A stretch of 64,000 nt of DNA from Pseudorhizobium banfieldiae (GTDB lineage: Bacteria > Pseudomonadota > Alphaproteobacteria > Rhizobiales > Rhizobiaceae). The stretch lies in NCBI RefSeq assembly GCF_000967425.1, contig NZ_FO082820.1:4085501-4149500 (forward strand), in the 5' to 3' direction. This document shows, piece by piece, positions 1 through 9,409 of the stretch. Position numbers and translations under genes: made by a program. Numbering within the stretch: position 1 is the stretch's first letter; each line of letters starts with the position of its first letter. The notes beneath the pieces were generated by a model. That model made no database searches. It was not told the DNA's origin and saw only the letters and a list, made by a program, of their open reading frames with translations.

Positions 1-1
1 C

Positions 2-1174
2 TCGCCAGCTGGCGTCAAGGGTCTCGCTCTTGCTACAAAAGCACCTCTCTTCGTTCTCGACGCTGAGCTTCGTGCGGCCATACCTAGGACGCGAGGGCGT
101 GTGGTGAATCCCCTCGCCAACTCGCGCGATGTTCCCCTTGATGGGCATCCTTTTGAGTCTGTTGCTCTGTCAGCCTTTCTACGTTCCGCCTGGCAAGACT
201 CACGGTCTGGATCAACGATCATTTGCTCAGTAAAGTACCCTCCAGCGGCACGTCTTCAGAAGCCGGTTGGTCAGGAACGCCGTATCAGGTGGTTTGGAGC
301 GAGAGAGGTGGAAGTGCAGTTGCAAGGATACACATCACAGCAGTTGACGCTGGAACATGTCTATACGCGCGATGATCTAAGAAGAATATTTGGCATCATA
401 GACGCGACGCTCAACACAGGCGTATTTAGGCCGAAGGGAACGTCCTCGATCTGGCTTTTTATTACCGAGGAGAAGACATCGGATCGTACACAGTACCGCG
501 ATCGTCTCGAAGGACAGACCCTGTACTGGCAGGGACAATCATCAGGCCGCACCGATGCGCTCATTTTGGAACATCAGCCCCGCGGCCTCGAACTGTTGGT
601 CTTCTTCCGCAGGCGCAAATACGAACATCCCGGTGCCGGCTTCCGCTATCTTGGTCCATTCGCCTATGTCAGCCATTCTGGAAATTTCCCGACAAGCTTC
701 GTTCTAACGCGGCAAAGCCAGGAAATGGCTGCCATTCGCCCCGAGGACGCCGATGATGAGGCGTTCGATCCTTCCGGCGTGGATGATGCAAGGCAACGAG
801 TGCTGCGCTCCATTTCAAGGCGCCGGGGTCAACGTGCGTTTCGGGATGCTCTTATGAGCGCCTATGGGGGGCGCTGTGCGATGACTGGGTGCACTGTCGC
901 AGACGTCCTCGAGGCGGCGCACATTTATCCGTATCGCGGGACGGCGACGAACGCCCTGTCTAACGGGCTTCTCTTGCGGGCCGACCTGCACACGCTGTTT
1001 GATTGCGGCTTGATCGCCATCGACGCCATCTCAAGAACGATTCTGGTGTCGCCACGGCTAAAGAACAGCGAGTATGGTGAATTGCACGGCCGCAAACTGC
1101 GCTCACCGCAAACCTCGGCCCAATTGCCGGGTGAAGCGGTCCTCGATATGCACCGAGCTTCAGCAGGGCTTTAA
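2..1174 (+). CDS. HNH endonuclease with DUF3427-like N-terminal region, 5' end outside window
   Basis: Probable restriction endonuclease of the HNH superfamily. The C-terminal third has the HNH_2 pattern: Cys259 and Cys264 in RCAMTGC, then EAAHI, then SNGLLLRADLHTLFD (numbered from a GTG at 101). The region around residues 130-195, with YRDRLEG, LLVFFRRRKYE and FRYLGPFAYVS, resembles the DUF3427/SRA-like domains that often precede HNH nucleases and are thought to read DNA or modified bases. The frame is open back to base 2 with no stop, so the GTG at 101 is only a possible start and the gene may begin further left. It lies in a defence island, tail to tail with the restriction accessory genes. 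The substrate, and whether it cuts modified DNA, cannot be told from the sequence. Confidence 0.75.
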   Translation, partial: SPAGVKGLALATKAPLFVLDAELRAAIPRTRGRVVNPLANSRDVPLDGHPFESVALSAFLRSAWQDSRSGSTIICSVKYPPAARLQKPVGQERRIRWFGAREVEVQLQGYTSQQLTLEHVYTRDDLRRIFGIIDATLNTGVFRPKGTSSIWLFITEEKTSDRTQYRDRLEGQTLYWQGQSSGRTDALILEHQPRGLELLVFFRRRKYEHPGAGFRYLGPFAYVSHSGNFPTSFVLTRQSQEMAAIRPEDADDEAFDPSGVDDARQRVLRSISRRRGQRAFRDALMSAYGGRCAMTGCTVADVLEAAHIYPYRGTATNALSNGLLLRADLHTLFDCGLIAIDAISRTILVSPRLKNSEYGELHGRKLRSPQTSAQLPGEAVLDMHRASAGL

Positions 1175-1459
1175 GCAATCCTTGTCCTCGGGAATCGCAC
1201 CTACGACAGCCATGCTCTCGTAGACACTATTCCGGCATCGCTGATCGACAGATGGGCTGAGACAGCCGAGATTTACTCATCAGCAGAGAAGCGTTTGGTT
1301 GATGACTTGACTGCCGCGAACCCCGGCGTGATCGATCTGGAGATGGCATTACCAGCGAACTCGTTCCTAGGCGGAAATCGACTTAGCGATATGCCTGGGC
1401 CTGTTCAGACAAACCCAGCCACCTCTAGCCATCGTTCACATGAACGCGGGTGCCCTTGC
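1175..1459. other. Gap between convergent HNH and caspase-like genes; possible coding remnant
   Basis: Just after the TAA of the HNH gene the same frame is open again up to 1561. It reads protein-like near its start (for example SHALVDTIPASLIDRW and SSAEKRLVDDLTAANPG). There is no good start or Shine-Dalgarno at its head and I recognise no family, so it may be a decayed gene end. It overlaps the 3' end of the opposite gene. No clear terminator is visible. Confidence 0.3.
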
Positions 1460-2170
1460 TTAGTCGAAGTCGCGCAGCAGGTCGATGATCCCGCCTTTCG
1501 CGCCTCTGGCTCGGACGAAAATTGCAAGCCCCATTCCGGGCGCGTCCTCGTCTTCAACTGAGCGGCCGTTTTCTTCGCGCGTGTTGATGAGCCCGCGGCA
1601 GGTGTCGCTCAAATATTGTGCGACCAATTCCACGATTTCGCGCGGGCGGGCGTCAGGATTCTCGTCGAGATATCGAAACCACGCGTTGAAGAACATCACA
1701 TCGAGCGCCGTGCCATCGACGAAATCGGCAGCGTGTTGATAACCAGCCACCCAGCGAAGCTTCGGATCTCGCTCCAGAAGGAATGCCGCCAGTTCTTTCG
1801 TCCCGAATTCGCAGGCGCCGAGATAGACGCCACTCAAGGATCTTCTCGTGCCGCCCTCCAGCAGCATCTTGCTAAGCTTCTTCCGATCCACCACTTCCTC
1901 CCAGCCATGAAGGTGGAGACCATGCTCGTTGCCGTGGCATGCGAGGTAGATCGTTGAGATCTCCTTGTCCCAGGCCATTCGCTTGATTGCATCTGCTAGG
2001 GCAGGGGCTGTCGCGACCATCTCGTAGGTAAACTCATGAGTGTTGCCGAAGTGCAGGTCGCAGAGCATGTCGAACATCGGCTTCACCGATGCGTTCTTTC
2101 GCATCGATACGTCTTCGCCGTTCCACTTGCTCTCAATTACGGCGATGCCGGTCCTTGTGGTCTCTGACAT
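1460..2170 (-). CDS. Caspase/CHAT-like protease-fold protein, last gene of the type I RM operon
   Basis: A 236-residue protein of no family I can name firmly. The motif pattern fits a clan CD (caspase/CHAT-like) cysteine peptidase fold: hydrophobic strand plus His in IYLACHG (His79), then about 40 residues later a second strand plus Cys in GVYLGAC (Cys120). The following VAGYQ and FFNAWFRYL fit the next strand and helix of such folds. It has no signal peptide, so it is probably cytoplasmic. It is the last gene of hsdR-hsdM-hsdS-mrrN-like, 23 bp after the winged-helix gene, with AGGAG and AGGAAAG just upstream. The position suggests a guard or effector tied to restriction, but that role is inference and catalysis is unproven. 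Confidence 0.6.
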   Translation of the reverse strand: MSETTRTGIAVIESKWNGEDVSMRKNASVKPMFDMLCDLHFGNTHEFTYEMVATAPALADAIKRMAWDKEISTIYLACHGNEHGLHLHGWEEVVDRKKLSKMLLEGGTRRSLSGVYLGACEFGTKELAAFLLERDPKLRWVAGYQHAADFVDGTALDVMFFNAWFRYLDENPDARPREIVELVAQYLSDTCRGLINTREENGRSVEDEDAPGMGLAIFVRARGAKGGIIDLLRDFD

Positions 2171-2193
2171 AGCTTTCCTGCTCCTCGTTCAGA

Positions 2194-2442
2194 CTATTTG
2201 AGCACCCAGATGCCGCGCTTCGGGCTGATGATCGTTCCCTCCTGCCGCAATTGCCACCGGGCAAAGCGAACCTCCTTCTCGAACAGGTTTTCGCCATCGC
2301 TGGTGAGGCCCGAAAGGTCGGCTGCGGGCACCGCTTCGTTCTTCCGTATCCAGTCGTAGACAGTTTTTGGTGTCGACGGTCCGAGCGCAGTCAGGGCATT
2401 TTGCACCCAGCGGCAATAGGTGGCGCGAGAGGCGATGGGCAT
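2194..2442 (-). CDS. Stand-alone Mrr-N-like winged-helix protein
   Basis: An 82-residue protein matching in outline the Mrr N-terminal winged-helix domain, which in Mrr and related restriction enzymes precedes a nuclease domain. The typical elements are a helical N-terminus, VYDWIRKNE, a loop with GENLFEKEVRFARWQL, and the closing hairpin with GIIxP-like sequence, here GTIISPKRGIWVL. No nuclease domain follows: the frame stops after the wing. It starts 45 bp after hsdS and ends 23 bp before the caspase-like gene, so co-transcription is likely. It may supply DNA binding or control for its neighbour; this is inference. Confidence 0.65.
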   Translation of the reverse strand: MPIASRATYCRWVQNALTALGPSTPKTVYDWIRKNEAVPAADLSGLTSDGENLFEKEVRFARWQLRQEGTIISPKRGIWVLK

Positions 2443-2487
2443 TCAGAATCTCCAGAAGATGCAGTGATTGCAGTCACTCTGTCTGGC

Positions 2488-3972
2488 TCAGGTTGCGCCC
2501 TTCCGCCCACGCTTGCCCTTCGGCGCCGCCTCGCGCTCGGCGCGGATGCGGGCGAGAAGGTGTTCGGCGGGTTCGTCATTTTCGTCCTGGGGGACCAGTT
2601 CGCCGCGGAAGGCTTTGGCCAGGATTGCCTCGTCCAGCCGGCCCACCAGCTCCAGCGCGCGTTTTGCCTCTTTCGCCAGCCGGTCGATTTTCGCGAAGGC
2701 GGATTCGATGCGGCGCACGATTTCGTGTTGTTCTTCGAGGGGTGCGAGACAAATTTGCATCGCGCGGACTTCGGGAAAATAGATGGTCGTGTGAGTGGTT
2801 CCCTTGCCGAACTCTCGGATGTCGTCGCCCTCTGCCATCAAGGCATACATGAGAAACTTCGGCACCAAGGCTTCCGTGCACGTCCAGGTGACGAAATCCT
2901 GACTGGTTGCCATGGGTTTGCCCATGATTGTCACATATCCAACGGAGGCAGTTCGGGATAGGCAAACAGTTCCGGCCGGCAAGAGTCGCGCTGCGGAGTT
3001 GGCAAGACCTTCTTCGTTCGTGGTCTGGATCGTCTCTTCGATAATCCTCCCATGATTTGCACCTGCGTCCTTGATGCCGATCCATGGGATTTCACCGTCC
3101 CACCACTCTGGATGCGACCGGCTTGGAGTGTGCCCCGTTTCCTGTCGAGCGATCCGGCTCAGCGGCACCCATTGCCATTTTGGAGGTGCCCCGCGAGCCG
3201 GAGCATTAATAGCCAATGCCGCCTTCCCCTGAATCACTCTGTCAGTCGCCTCCCTGCCACCTTTCGGCTGAGGCGGTGTCGGAGTGCGATCGATCAAATC
3301 GGACGCGGTTTGAAGGTCAGCTCTTTTAGTACGCCAAGCGGATGTCATCGCTCCTAGAAAGGCGGACCTTAGCACGGCCTGCTTGTAGCGGGAGACGAGG
3401 GTTTCGATGCGGGCGAGTTCGGTGCGGGCGCGGGCGGATTTCGCGTTCAGCGCATCCAGCTTGACCACGATGCGCTTTTGCTCGGCCAGCGGTGGGAGGG
3501 GTAAGGGTATCTCCCCGAGGGTCTTCGATGACAGATGTTTGACGGTCACCGATGACGTGTGTTTGTTGATAAGCCCGAGGTAGCCAGGGAGCACATGGTA
3601 CAGGAACCTCGCGTCGTAAAAGCCAGGCTTTGTCGTCAGTTTACAAACACGCTGATTTAGCAGTGCTGTCGGTCCGCTCCAAAAGTTGCGATTGAAATCA
3701 CCGTCCATTCCCACGAGCAACTCGCCGGGAAGAACCCAATAGCCATCGACGATTTCGCCTTCATAGAAGGTCGACGTTTCACCGTCGAGAACGTTGCGAA
3801 TTCGAATTACGGGGTGCCCGCGGTCGCCTGAGAAGCCCGAAGACGGCCACGGATACCCATTAAGTATATCGACAACTTCGGCCAACGGCACGCGCTGCCA
3901 TGTCTGAGCTGACTGAAGAATTGGATCGAGTGATTCATTTACAAGATCCGTAATTGCCTCGCCGAAACTCAT
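2488..3972 (-). CDS. hsdS: Type I restriction-modification specificity subunit HsdS
   Basis: The DNA-recognition subunit that directs the HsdM2S methylase and HsdR2M2S nuclease. The 494-residue length is usual. Two target-recognition domains are visible: TRD1 starts WQRVPLAEVVDIL (about residue 24) and TRD2 starts WQWVPLSRIARQETG (about 269). Each is followed by a conserved coiled spacer: PPLAEQKRIVVKLDAL and APLEEQHEIVRRIESAF. The C-terminus ends in a basic GKRGRKG tail. The start codon overlaps the hsdM stop in ATGA, so translation is probably coupled. The target sequence cannot be read off by eye. Confidence 0.93.
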   Translation of the reverse strand: MSFGEAITDLVNESLDPILQSAQTWQRVPLAEVVDILNGYPWPSSGFSGDRGHPVIRIRNVLDGETSTFYEGEIVDGYWVLPGELLVGMDGDFNRNFWSGPTALLNQRVCKLTTKPGFYDARFLYHVLPGYLGLINKHTSSVTVKHLSSKTLGEIPLPLPPLAEQKRIVVKLDALNAKSARARTELARIETLVSRYKQAVLRSAFLGAMTSAWRTKRADLQTASDLIDRTPTPPQPKGGREATDRVIQGKAALAINAPARGAPPKWQWVPLSRIARQETGHTPSRSHPEWWDGEIPWIGIKDAGANHGRIIEETIQTTNEEGLANSAARLLPAGTVCLSRTASVGYVTIMGKPMATSQDFVTWTCTEALVPKFLMYALMAEGDDIREFGKGTTHTTIYFPEVRAMQICLAPLEEQHEIVRRIESAFAKIDRLAKEAKRALELVGRLDEAILAKAFRGELVPQDENDEPAEHLLARIRAEREAAPKGKRGRKGAT

Positions 3973-5504
3973 TCCACCGCCTCCGGCAGCTCGTCGGTAA
4001 GCTCGGCCATCAGCGCCTCGATTTCCAGCGTCGCGGCCTGGAGATGGCCCAAGATGGCGGCGGCGATGTCGTCGGGCTCAACGAGGCCTTCTTCGGCTTC
4101 TTCCTCCGCCTCGCGCAGCCAGGCGATGTCGAGATTGTCGCCACGGGCGGCGATGGCTTCGCGGCTGAACTGGCGCCAGCGGCCGGCTTCACCTTCGTCC
4201 GGGCCGCGCTCCTGACCGTAAGGGTCCTTGCCGAACGCCTGCTCGAAGCCTTCGAAATGGGCCTCCGTCAGGGGCGTGGTCTTGCCGAATTTCGGCATCT
4301 GGGCGCGCAGGTCATAGATCCAGACGGCCTTCGTGTTGCCGGTCTCGGTCTTGCCCCGCGTCAGGAAGATGACATTGGTCTTGACACCCTGCGCGTAAAA
4401 AATGCCGGTCGGCAGGCGCAGAATGGTGTGCAACTCGCACCAGTCCATCATCATCCGACGCAGTTCGCGCCCGCGCCCGTCTTCGAACAGCACATTGTCC
4501 GGCACGACTATGGCCGCGCGGCCGCCGGGCTGCAGTGCGCGGATGCAGTGTTCGACAAATGGAAGCTGGTAGGAGGAGACATTTGCGGTGACGGAGAGGT
4601 CATCGCGGGTCGGCGCACCGCCCGCCGGGCCGAAGGGCGGGTTGGTGAGGATGAGGTTGGCGCGGCCGAGACCCTTGCCCTTGTCGGAGAGCGTATCGCC
4701 GAGATCGACATGATCGCCGTCAATATCATGCAGATAAAGGTTCATCAAAAGCAGGCGCAGCGTGCCCGGCACGTTTTCCATGCCGTGGATGGCGCGACGC
4801 TTCTGGAACTCCTGCTCTTTCTCCCCGAGTCCCAGGTAGTCGTCGGTGCGCGCCTTCATGTAGCGATCGGCGGCGATCAGGAAGCCGCCCGTGCCGGCGG
4901 CGGGGTCCTGGATGACTTCGCCGGGCTGCGGTTGCATGAGGCGGACTAGCAGCTCGATCAGCACGCGGGGGGTGAAGTATTGCCCTGCGCCGCGCTTGGT
5001 TTCTTCCGCGTTCTTCTGCAGCAGGCCCTCATAGAGATCGCCGAACTGGTCGCGCTCCTCGGAGAACCAGTCGAGCTCGTCGATGGCTGTGACCAGTGTC
5101 GTCAGGTTCTGTGGCTCACGCAGGAAGGTGGAGGCGTTGTCGAAGATCTTCTGCACCATCTCCGGCAGCGAACGGGCATCGGCATAACGCTTTCGCTCTT
5201 CGGGACTGGCAGCTTCTCCGGGGGGCAGCACAAGGGCATCGTCCTCTCCCAGCCGCGTGCTCGTGGCACCCAGCGTCACCAGCACATTGCGATAATGCTC
5301 CAGCTTCGCCAAACCATTAGCCTTGACGAGATCGGCCCAGCGCATGCCTTTGGGCAGGCTGCCCGTCTCGCGGTTGCGCTCTGCCATCATCTTCAGAAAC
5401 AGCAGATAGGTCAGCTCGGTGACATATTGCTGATAGGTGATGCCGTCCTTGCGCAGGACCGTGCAGAGGCGCCAGAGTTTCTGGACGATGGCATTGGCAT
5501 TCAT
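3969..5504 (-). CDS. hsdM: Type I restriction-modification DNA adenine methyltransferase HsdM
   Basis: The modification subunit; it transfers methyl from S-adenosylmethionine to N6 of adenine in the bipartite HsdS target. At 511 residues it is full length. The helical HsdM N-terminal domain spans about residues 5-150. The SAM motif is DPAAGTGGF (200-208), preceded by GAGQYFTPR, and the catalytic motif NPPF is at 288-291. It lies 79 bp after hsdR and overlaps hsdS by four bases. It is needed to protect self DNA from HsdR. Confidence 0.95.
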   Translation of the reverse strand: MNANAIVQKLWRLCTVLRKDGITYQQYVTELTYLLFLKMMAERNRETGSLPKGMRWADLVKANGLAKLEHYRNVLVTLGATSTRLGEDDALVLPPGEAASPEERKRYADARSLPEMVQKIFDNASTFLREPQNLTTLVTAIDELDWFSEERDQFGDLYEGLLQKNAEETKRGAGQYFTPRVLIELLVRLMQPQPGEVIQDPAAGTGGFLIAADRYMKARTDDYLGLGEKEQEFQKRRAIHGMENVPGTLRLLLMNLYLHDIDGDHVDLGDTLSDKGKGLGRANLILTNPPFGPAGGAPTRDDLSVTANVSSYQLPFVEHCIRALQPGGRAAIVVPDNVLFEDGRGRELRRMMMDWCELHTILRLPTGIFYAQGVKTNVIFLTRGKTETGNTKAVWIYDLRAQMPKFGKTTPLTEAHFEGFEQAFGKDPYGQERGPDEGEAGRWRQFSREAIAARGDNLDIAWLREAEEEAEEGLVEPDDIAAAILGHLQAATLEIEALMAELTDELPEAVE

Positions 5505-5583
5505 GGCATGATTCTCATCTGATCCGGGATCGTGATTGCGGTTGTAGCGAGCGGTGGCCCTCGGTCAACGGCGGTATGAGGGG

Positions 5584-8500
5584 TCAGGCGGCGGGCGGCG
5601 CCCAGATTGCCTCGTTGAAGGCGTACAGCACCTCATCGAGTGCACCGTCAAACTCCTGCGCGATGCGCTTGAAGCCGCCCTTGTCGGCAAAGGCGCCCTG
5701 GTCGAGCAGGGTCGGATCGGCCACGGGCTTGTCCTTCAGGGCACGACCGATACGGCGCAGCCATTCCTTCTGCTTTTGCGTCCAAGGCCTTGAGGCCTCG
5801 ATCTTGACGATGGCGTTGTCGACGCGGGTGGCATAGGGGATCAGCGGATCGCCCAAAGCTGCCTGCCGGACGAAGCCGATGATATGGGCCGCGATATCGG
5901 CATTGCGGGCGCGGCCGTAAGCGGCGCGCAGCATGGCCTCAGAATAGTTCTTCTCGTCCAGCAGGCCGGCGAGTTCGGAGAGTTCCTTGCGGGTGAGATC
6001 ACGCGGGCGCTGGGTGACGGCAATCAGCGCCGGGACCTGGTTCATGTTTTCACGAACGAAGCGTTCGAAGCCGGTAATATAATCCTCGGGCGTCGTGTTC
6101 TTGCCGAAGATCTCCTCGATGCGCAGCAGCTCGTCCTCATGGGTAGAGATGACCACGCCATCGTTCTTGTCCGTGGTCAGCGGGCGGCGTTCGAGCAGCT
6201 CGACGGCGCGCGGATGGTCCGTCAGCCACTGCTGCAACTCGGCACCGGAGCGGGTGGAGAGACGCTGCAGCGCCATGTCGGCGCTTTCGCCAGTGTGGCG
6301 CTCGAAGCTCTCGCGGGTCTCGGCATCCATGCGCTTCACCAGACTGCGCATGCGCACGATGACCTGGGCTGCGACCCAGCTCTTGTCCTCGTCCGTCTCC
6401 GCATTGTGCAGATCCGTGACGAGCTGGCCAAGCGCTATATCCGGTTTCACGACGACCGGGCGCATGTCGCTCATCTCCTGCAGCTCGGCGTATAGATCGA
6501 CGGCGTCAAAGATGCGGAAATGCTCCTTGCCGATCTCCGGGCAAAGCCGCGTGGCGCGGCCGATCATCTGGTCGTAGAGGATGCGGCTCTTGACCCTGCG
6601 GACGAAGACGAGATTGCAGATGGAGGGCACGTCGACGCCTGTTGTCAGCAGGTCGACGGTGACGACGTATTTCGGATAGGGATCATTCTTGAATTTCAGG
6701 ATCAGGTCGTCGGCCTTGTCGACATTGCCGGTGATCTTCGTGACCATGCCATGCGGCACGTTCTCCTTGCCGTACTCCTCCTGCAGTTCTTCGATCAGCA
6801 GGCGCACGATGTCATCGGCATGGGCATCCCGGGCGGCGAAGATCAGCGTCTTGCCAAGCTTCGACGGTGGGATCTCCGTGGCGATCGCACGGCAGACGAT
6901 GCGGTTGAATGCTTCCGAATAGACCCGCTTGTTAAAGTCGGCGAGGTCGTAATCGAGCGAAACTTCATCCGGCAGCTCGAAAAGATCAATCTGACCCGTC
7001 TTGCGGTCGATGATCTCGACTTCCGCGCCCCCATCGAAATGGATACCGGCTTCGGATAGCGCCGTGGTGATGCGCTTCGGCGGCAGATGGTCGTTGAGGT
7101 AACCTTCGACGACGGCCTGACGGTAGCCATAATGAAAGACCGGGTGGCCGAAGATCTCGCGGGTATGCAAAGCGGGTGTGGCCGTCAGCGCCACCTTCAC
7201 GGCATCGAAATAATCGAGGATCTGGCGATAAGCCGACTGGTAGTCATCGATGTTGCGGAAGCCGATATCGCTTTCGCGCAGTTCAGCATCCAGCGTGTAG
7301 CCGCGATGGGCTTCGTCGACGATGATGCAGTCGAAGGTGCCGGGCGTGGGGCGCTTGGCCGGATCCGGCTCGTTGAGGATGCGAGCGATCAGCGACTGGA
7401 CGGTCGCAACCTGTACCTGGTCCTCATCCTCCGGCAGTTTCTGCTCCAGCCCGGCGACCTTGTAGATCTGGGCGAAGTTCAGCATGCCCTCGATCTCGGT
7501 GGTCTCAAGCGCGTCGCTCGTCTGCTTGCCGAGCGCCTTGCGGTCGACCAGGAAGAGGATACGGCGGAAGCGCTTGTGCTTCAGCAGGCGATACATCAGG
7601 GCAATTGCTGTGCGTGTCTTGCCTGTGCCGGTCGCCATGGACACGAGGATGTCGCGCTGGCCCGCGACCACGGCATTCTCGATCGCGGCGATCGCCTCTT
7701 CCTGATAGGGGCGCATCCGGCCCTTGCCGAAACTCTCTCCTGCCAACCCTTGAGCGGCGGTGTCGACATCGGTGGTCAGCTTGTCGAGGAGATCCTTTGG
7801 CGAGAACCAGCTCGTCATCGGGACGGCGTGGTTGGTCTCGCGCCTCACATCACGATACCAGATCCCGGATTTTGTCACCCACTGGCGCACATAGGGTCGC
7901 CCATTGGTGGCGAAGACGAAAGGCACGCGGAAGGGCTCAGCGAGCCCATGTTTCCAAGGACCATCCGGATGGGCCTCTTCCGGGGCGAGCACGATGGTGC
8001 GGGCATAGCGCTCGGCCTGCTGCAGAGTGGAGGGCACATCGACGCTCTCGCGCTTGGCCTCGATGACACCGACGCAAGTCAGGCCGACGAAAAGGGCATA
8101 ATCCGCCCGGCCACCTTCCGAAGGCCATTCGGCGATTGCGAGATTGCGGCATTCCTCCGGTCGGGCGCCCTTTTGATAGGTCAGGCGGTCGCTGTCGGCT
8201 TCCCATCCGGCATCGATAAGCTGCACGTCGATAAGCCGTCGGGTCTGGCGTTCATCGAGCTCCAGGCTGCTCGCCGCTTTCAGGCCTGCCTGCTTGAACG
8301 CGATCTGCAACTGCTCGGGCTGGGCTTCGGCCGCCTTCTGCAACTCGGCAAGCTTGCGAGCGAGAGCTGCCTGATTGGCCTCCATCTCGACGGCGGTCTG
8401 CTCCCAGACGGCACTGTCGGCTGACGCCTGGCGAGCGAGCTCTTCGGCAGCGGCGCGGGCTTTTGCGAGGTCTTCCGTCGAGGCATGGGCCGCCGCTAGT

Positions 8501-8991
8501 TTCTCCTCGGCGTCTCTGACCTGGGCACGCAGCGCTGCCAGTTCCGCCTGGGTCGCCTGGTCAATATCCGCAGAGGCTCGGGGCGGCACAAAGGGACCAG
8601 GCTTGAACCCCGGATCACGCCCATAGGTTCGGCGGTACCAGACGCCGAGCGCGCGGCAGAACTTGAGCGCCGCGAGCGCTTCGGCGGGTGAGTCGGCCAG
8701 ATTGTGGGTCGCTTCGTTGCCGCTCTTGCGAATGGCATGGAAGATGTCGGCGACTTCGCGCGGCAGAACCTGCTGCGTCGCGAGGCGCCGAAGAAGGTCG
8801 TTTGTTGTCTCGCGTGCGGCGGGATCATAAACGCTGGAAAGGGCGGCGATCTCCTTGACCATGTATTCGCCGAACTGGCGGCTCTTGATCAGCGAGGTAT
8901 TGGCATCCTCGGCGAAAAAGCGCTCGGCTAGCGTGCCGAGGCGATGCAACTCAGGGCTAAGCGATTGCAGATGATCAAAGTTTGATGACAT
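5584..8991 (-). CDS. hsdR: Type I restriction endonuclease and translocase subunit HsdR (EcoEI-like)
   Basis: The motor and nuclease subunit: it uses ATP to pull DNA and cuts unmodified DNA away from the target. It has 1135 residues. Order: a DUF4145-like helical domain (about 1-130), an Ala/Glu-rich coiled coil (about 145-235), a PD-(D/E)xK nuclease core with Asp297 in GRADYAL and Glu311-Ala-Lys313, then SF2 helicase with Walker A ATGTGKT (453-459) and DEAH (559-562), and an EcoEI-type C-terminal region. It is first in the leftward operon. The DUF4145 plus coiled coil at the N-terminus makes it longer than a minimal HsdR. All key motifs appear intact. Confidence 0.95.
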   Translation of the reverse strand: MSSNFDHLQSLSPELHRLGTLAERFFAEDANTSLIKSRQFGEYMVKEIAALSSVYDPAARETTNDLLRRLATQQVLPREVADIFHAIRKSGNEATHNLADSPAEALAALKFCRALGVWYRRTYGRDPGFKPGPFVPPRASADIDQATQAELAALRAQVRDAEEKLAAAHASTEDLAKARAAAEELARQASADSAVWEQTAVEMEANQAALARKLAELQKAAEAQPEQLQIAFKQAGLKAASSLELDERQTRRLIDVQLIDAGWEADSDRLTYQKGARPEECRNLAIAEWPSEGGRADYALFVGLTCVGVIEAKRESVDVPSTLQQAERYARTIVLAPEEAHPDGPWKHGLAEPFRVPFVFATNGRPYVRQWVTKSGIWYRDVRRETNHAVPMTSWFSPKDLLDKLTTDVDTAAQGLAGESFGKGRMRPYQEEAIAAIENAVVAGQRDILVSMATGTGKTRTAIALMYRLLKHKRFRRILFLVDRKALGKQTSDALETTEIEGMLNFAQIYKVAGLEQKLPEDEDQVQVATVQSLIARILNEPDPAKRPTPGTFDCIIVDEAHRGYTLDAELRESDIGFRNIDDYQSAYRQILDYFDAVKVALTATPALHTREIFGHPVFHYGYRQAVVEGYLNDHLPPKRITTALSEAGIHFDGGAEVEIIDRKTGQIDLFELPDEVSLDYDLADFNKRVYSEAFNRIVCRAIATEIPPSKLGKTLIFAARDAHADDIVRLLIEELQEEYGKENVPHGMVTKITGNVDKADDLILKFKNDPYPKYVVTVDLLTTGVDVPSICNLVFVRRVKSRILYDQMIGRATRLCPEIGKEHFRIFDAVDLYAELQEMSDMRPVVVKPDIALGQLVTDLHNAETDEDKSWVAAQVIVRMRSLVKRMDAETRESFERHTGESADMALQRLSTRSGAELQQWLTDHPRAVELLERRPLTTDKNDGVVISTHEDELLRIEEIFGKNTTPEDYITGFERFVRENMNQVPALIAVTQRPRDLTRKELSELAGLLDEKNYSEAMLRAAYGRARNADIAAHIIGFVRQAALGDPLIPYATRVDNAIVKIEASRPWTQKQKEWLRRIGRALKDKPVADPTLLDQGAFADKGGFKRIAQEFDGALDEVLYAFNEAIWAPPAA

Positions 8992-9214
8992 CAGACGGGA
9001 GGCTTTCCGGGAATATCAAGCAAATCACTCTACAACCACAACATGAGGTTTAGCGCGACCTCTAACTTAGTTGATAAGATTAAGAGGAAGATGCTGAAGT
9101 GGGCGAGCGTCGGAAGGCATAATTGCCTGTCGAGCAATGGGATGAGCGCTCTGAGCGTAACGCCCCTGGGCCGCAACTTGAGCCGCCGCAGTACTCCTCT
9201 CAATACTGCTAAAG

Positions 9215-9409
9215 TTAATATGGGTAGTAGACGTCGGTCCATCGATCCAGAGCACTTTGGGCTGCAATCTTGGCACTCTCCTCGGAAATGAAGTAATCGG
9301 TGCGCAGCCTTGCCGCAGTCTTTTCCGTGATATCTGGATCCTTGTTCCCCATCTCCTGCCTCATGATCTCGTAAGCGATTGCGTTCAGTTCGGCTTGACT
9401 CCATGACAT
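9215..9409 (-). CDS. Small hypothetical protein, 64 residues
   Basis: A short gene of unknown function lying between hsdR and the Druantia-like pair. The ATG at 9409 was chosen because GGAGAT lies 7 bases upstream; the frame extends to an ATG at 9448 without such a site. The product begins MSWSQAELNAIAYEI, is soluble, mostly helical by composition and mildly acidic. It has no membrane segment and no motif I recognise. It points the same way as hsdR, 223 bp ahead of it. Confidence 0.5.
   Translation of the reverse strand: MSWSQAELNAIAYEIMRQEMGNKDPDITEKTAARLRTDYFISEESAKIAAQSALDRWTDVYYPY

Noticed and set aside
3954..4949. Open frame opposite hsdM, 331 codons
   Set aside because: Hydrophobic and Gly/Ala-rich shadow of hsdM codon bias, with no ribosome site and no motif.
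7087..8424. Open frame opposite hsdR, 445 codons
   Set aside because: It lies wholly within hsdR on the other strand and has no recognisable domain.
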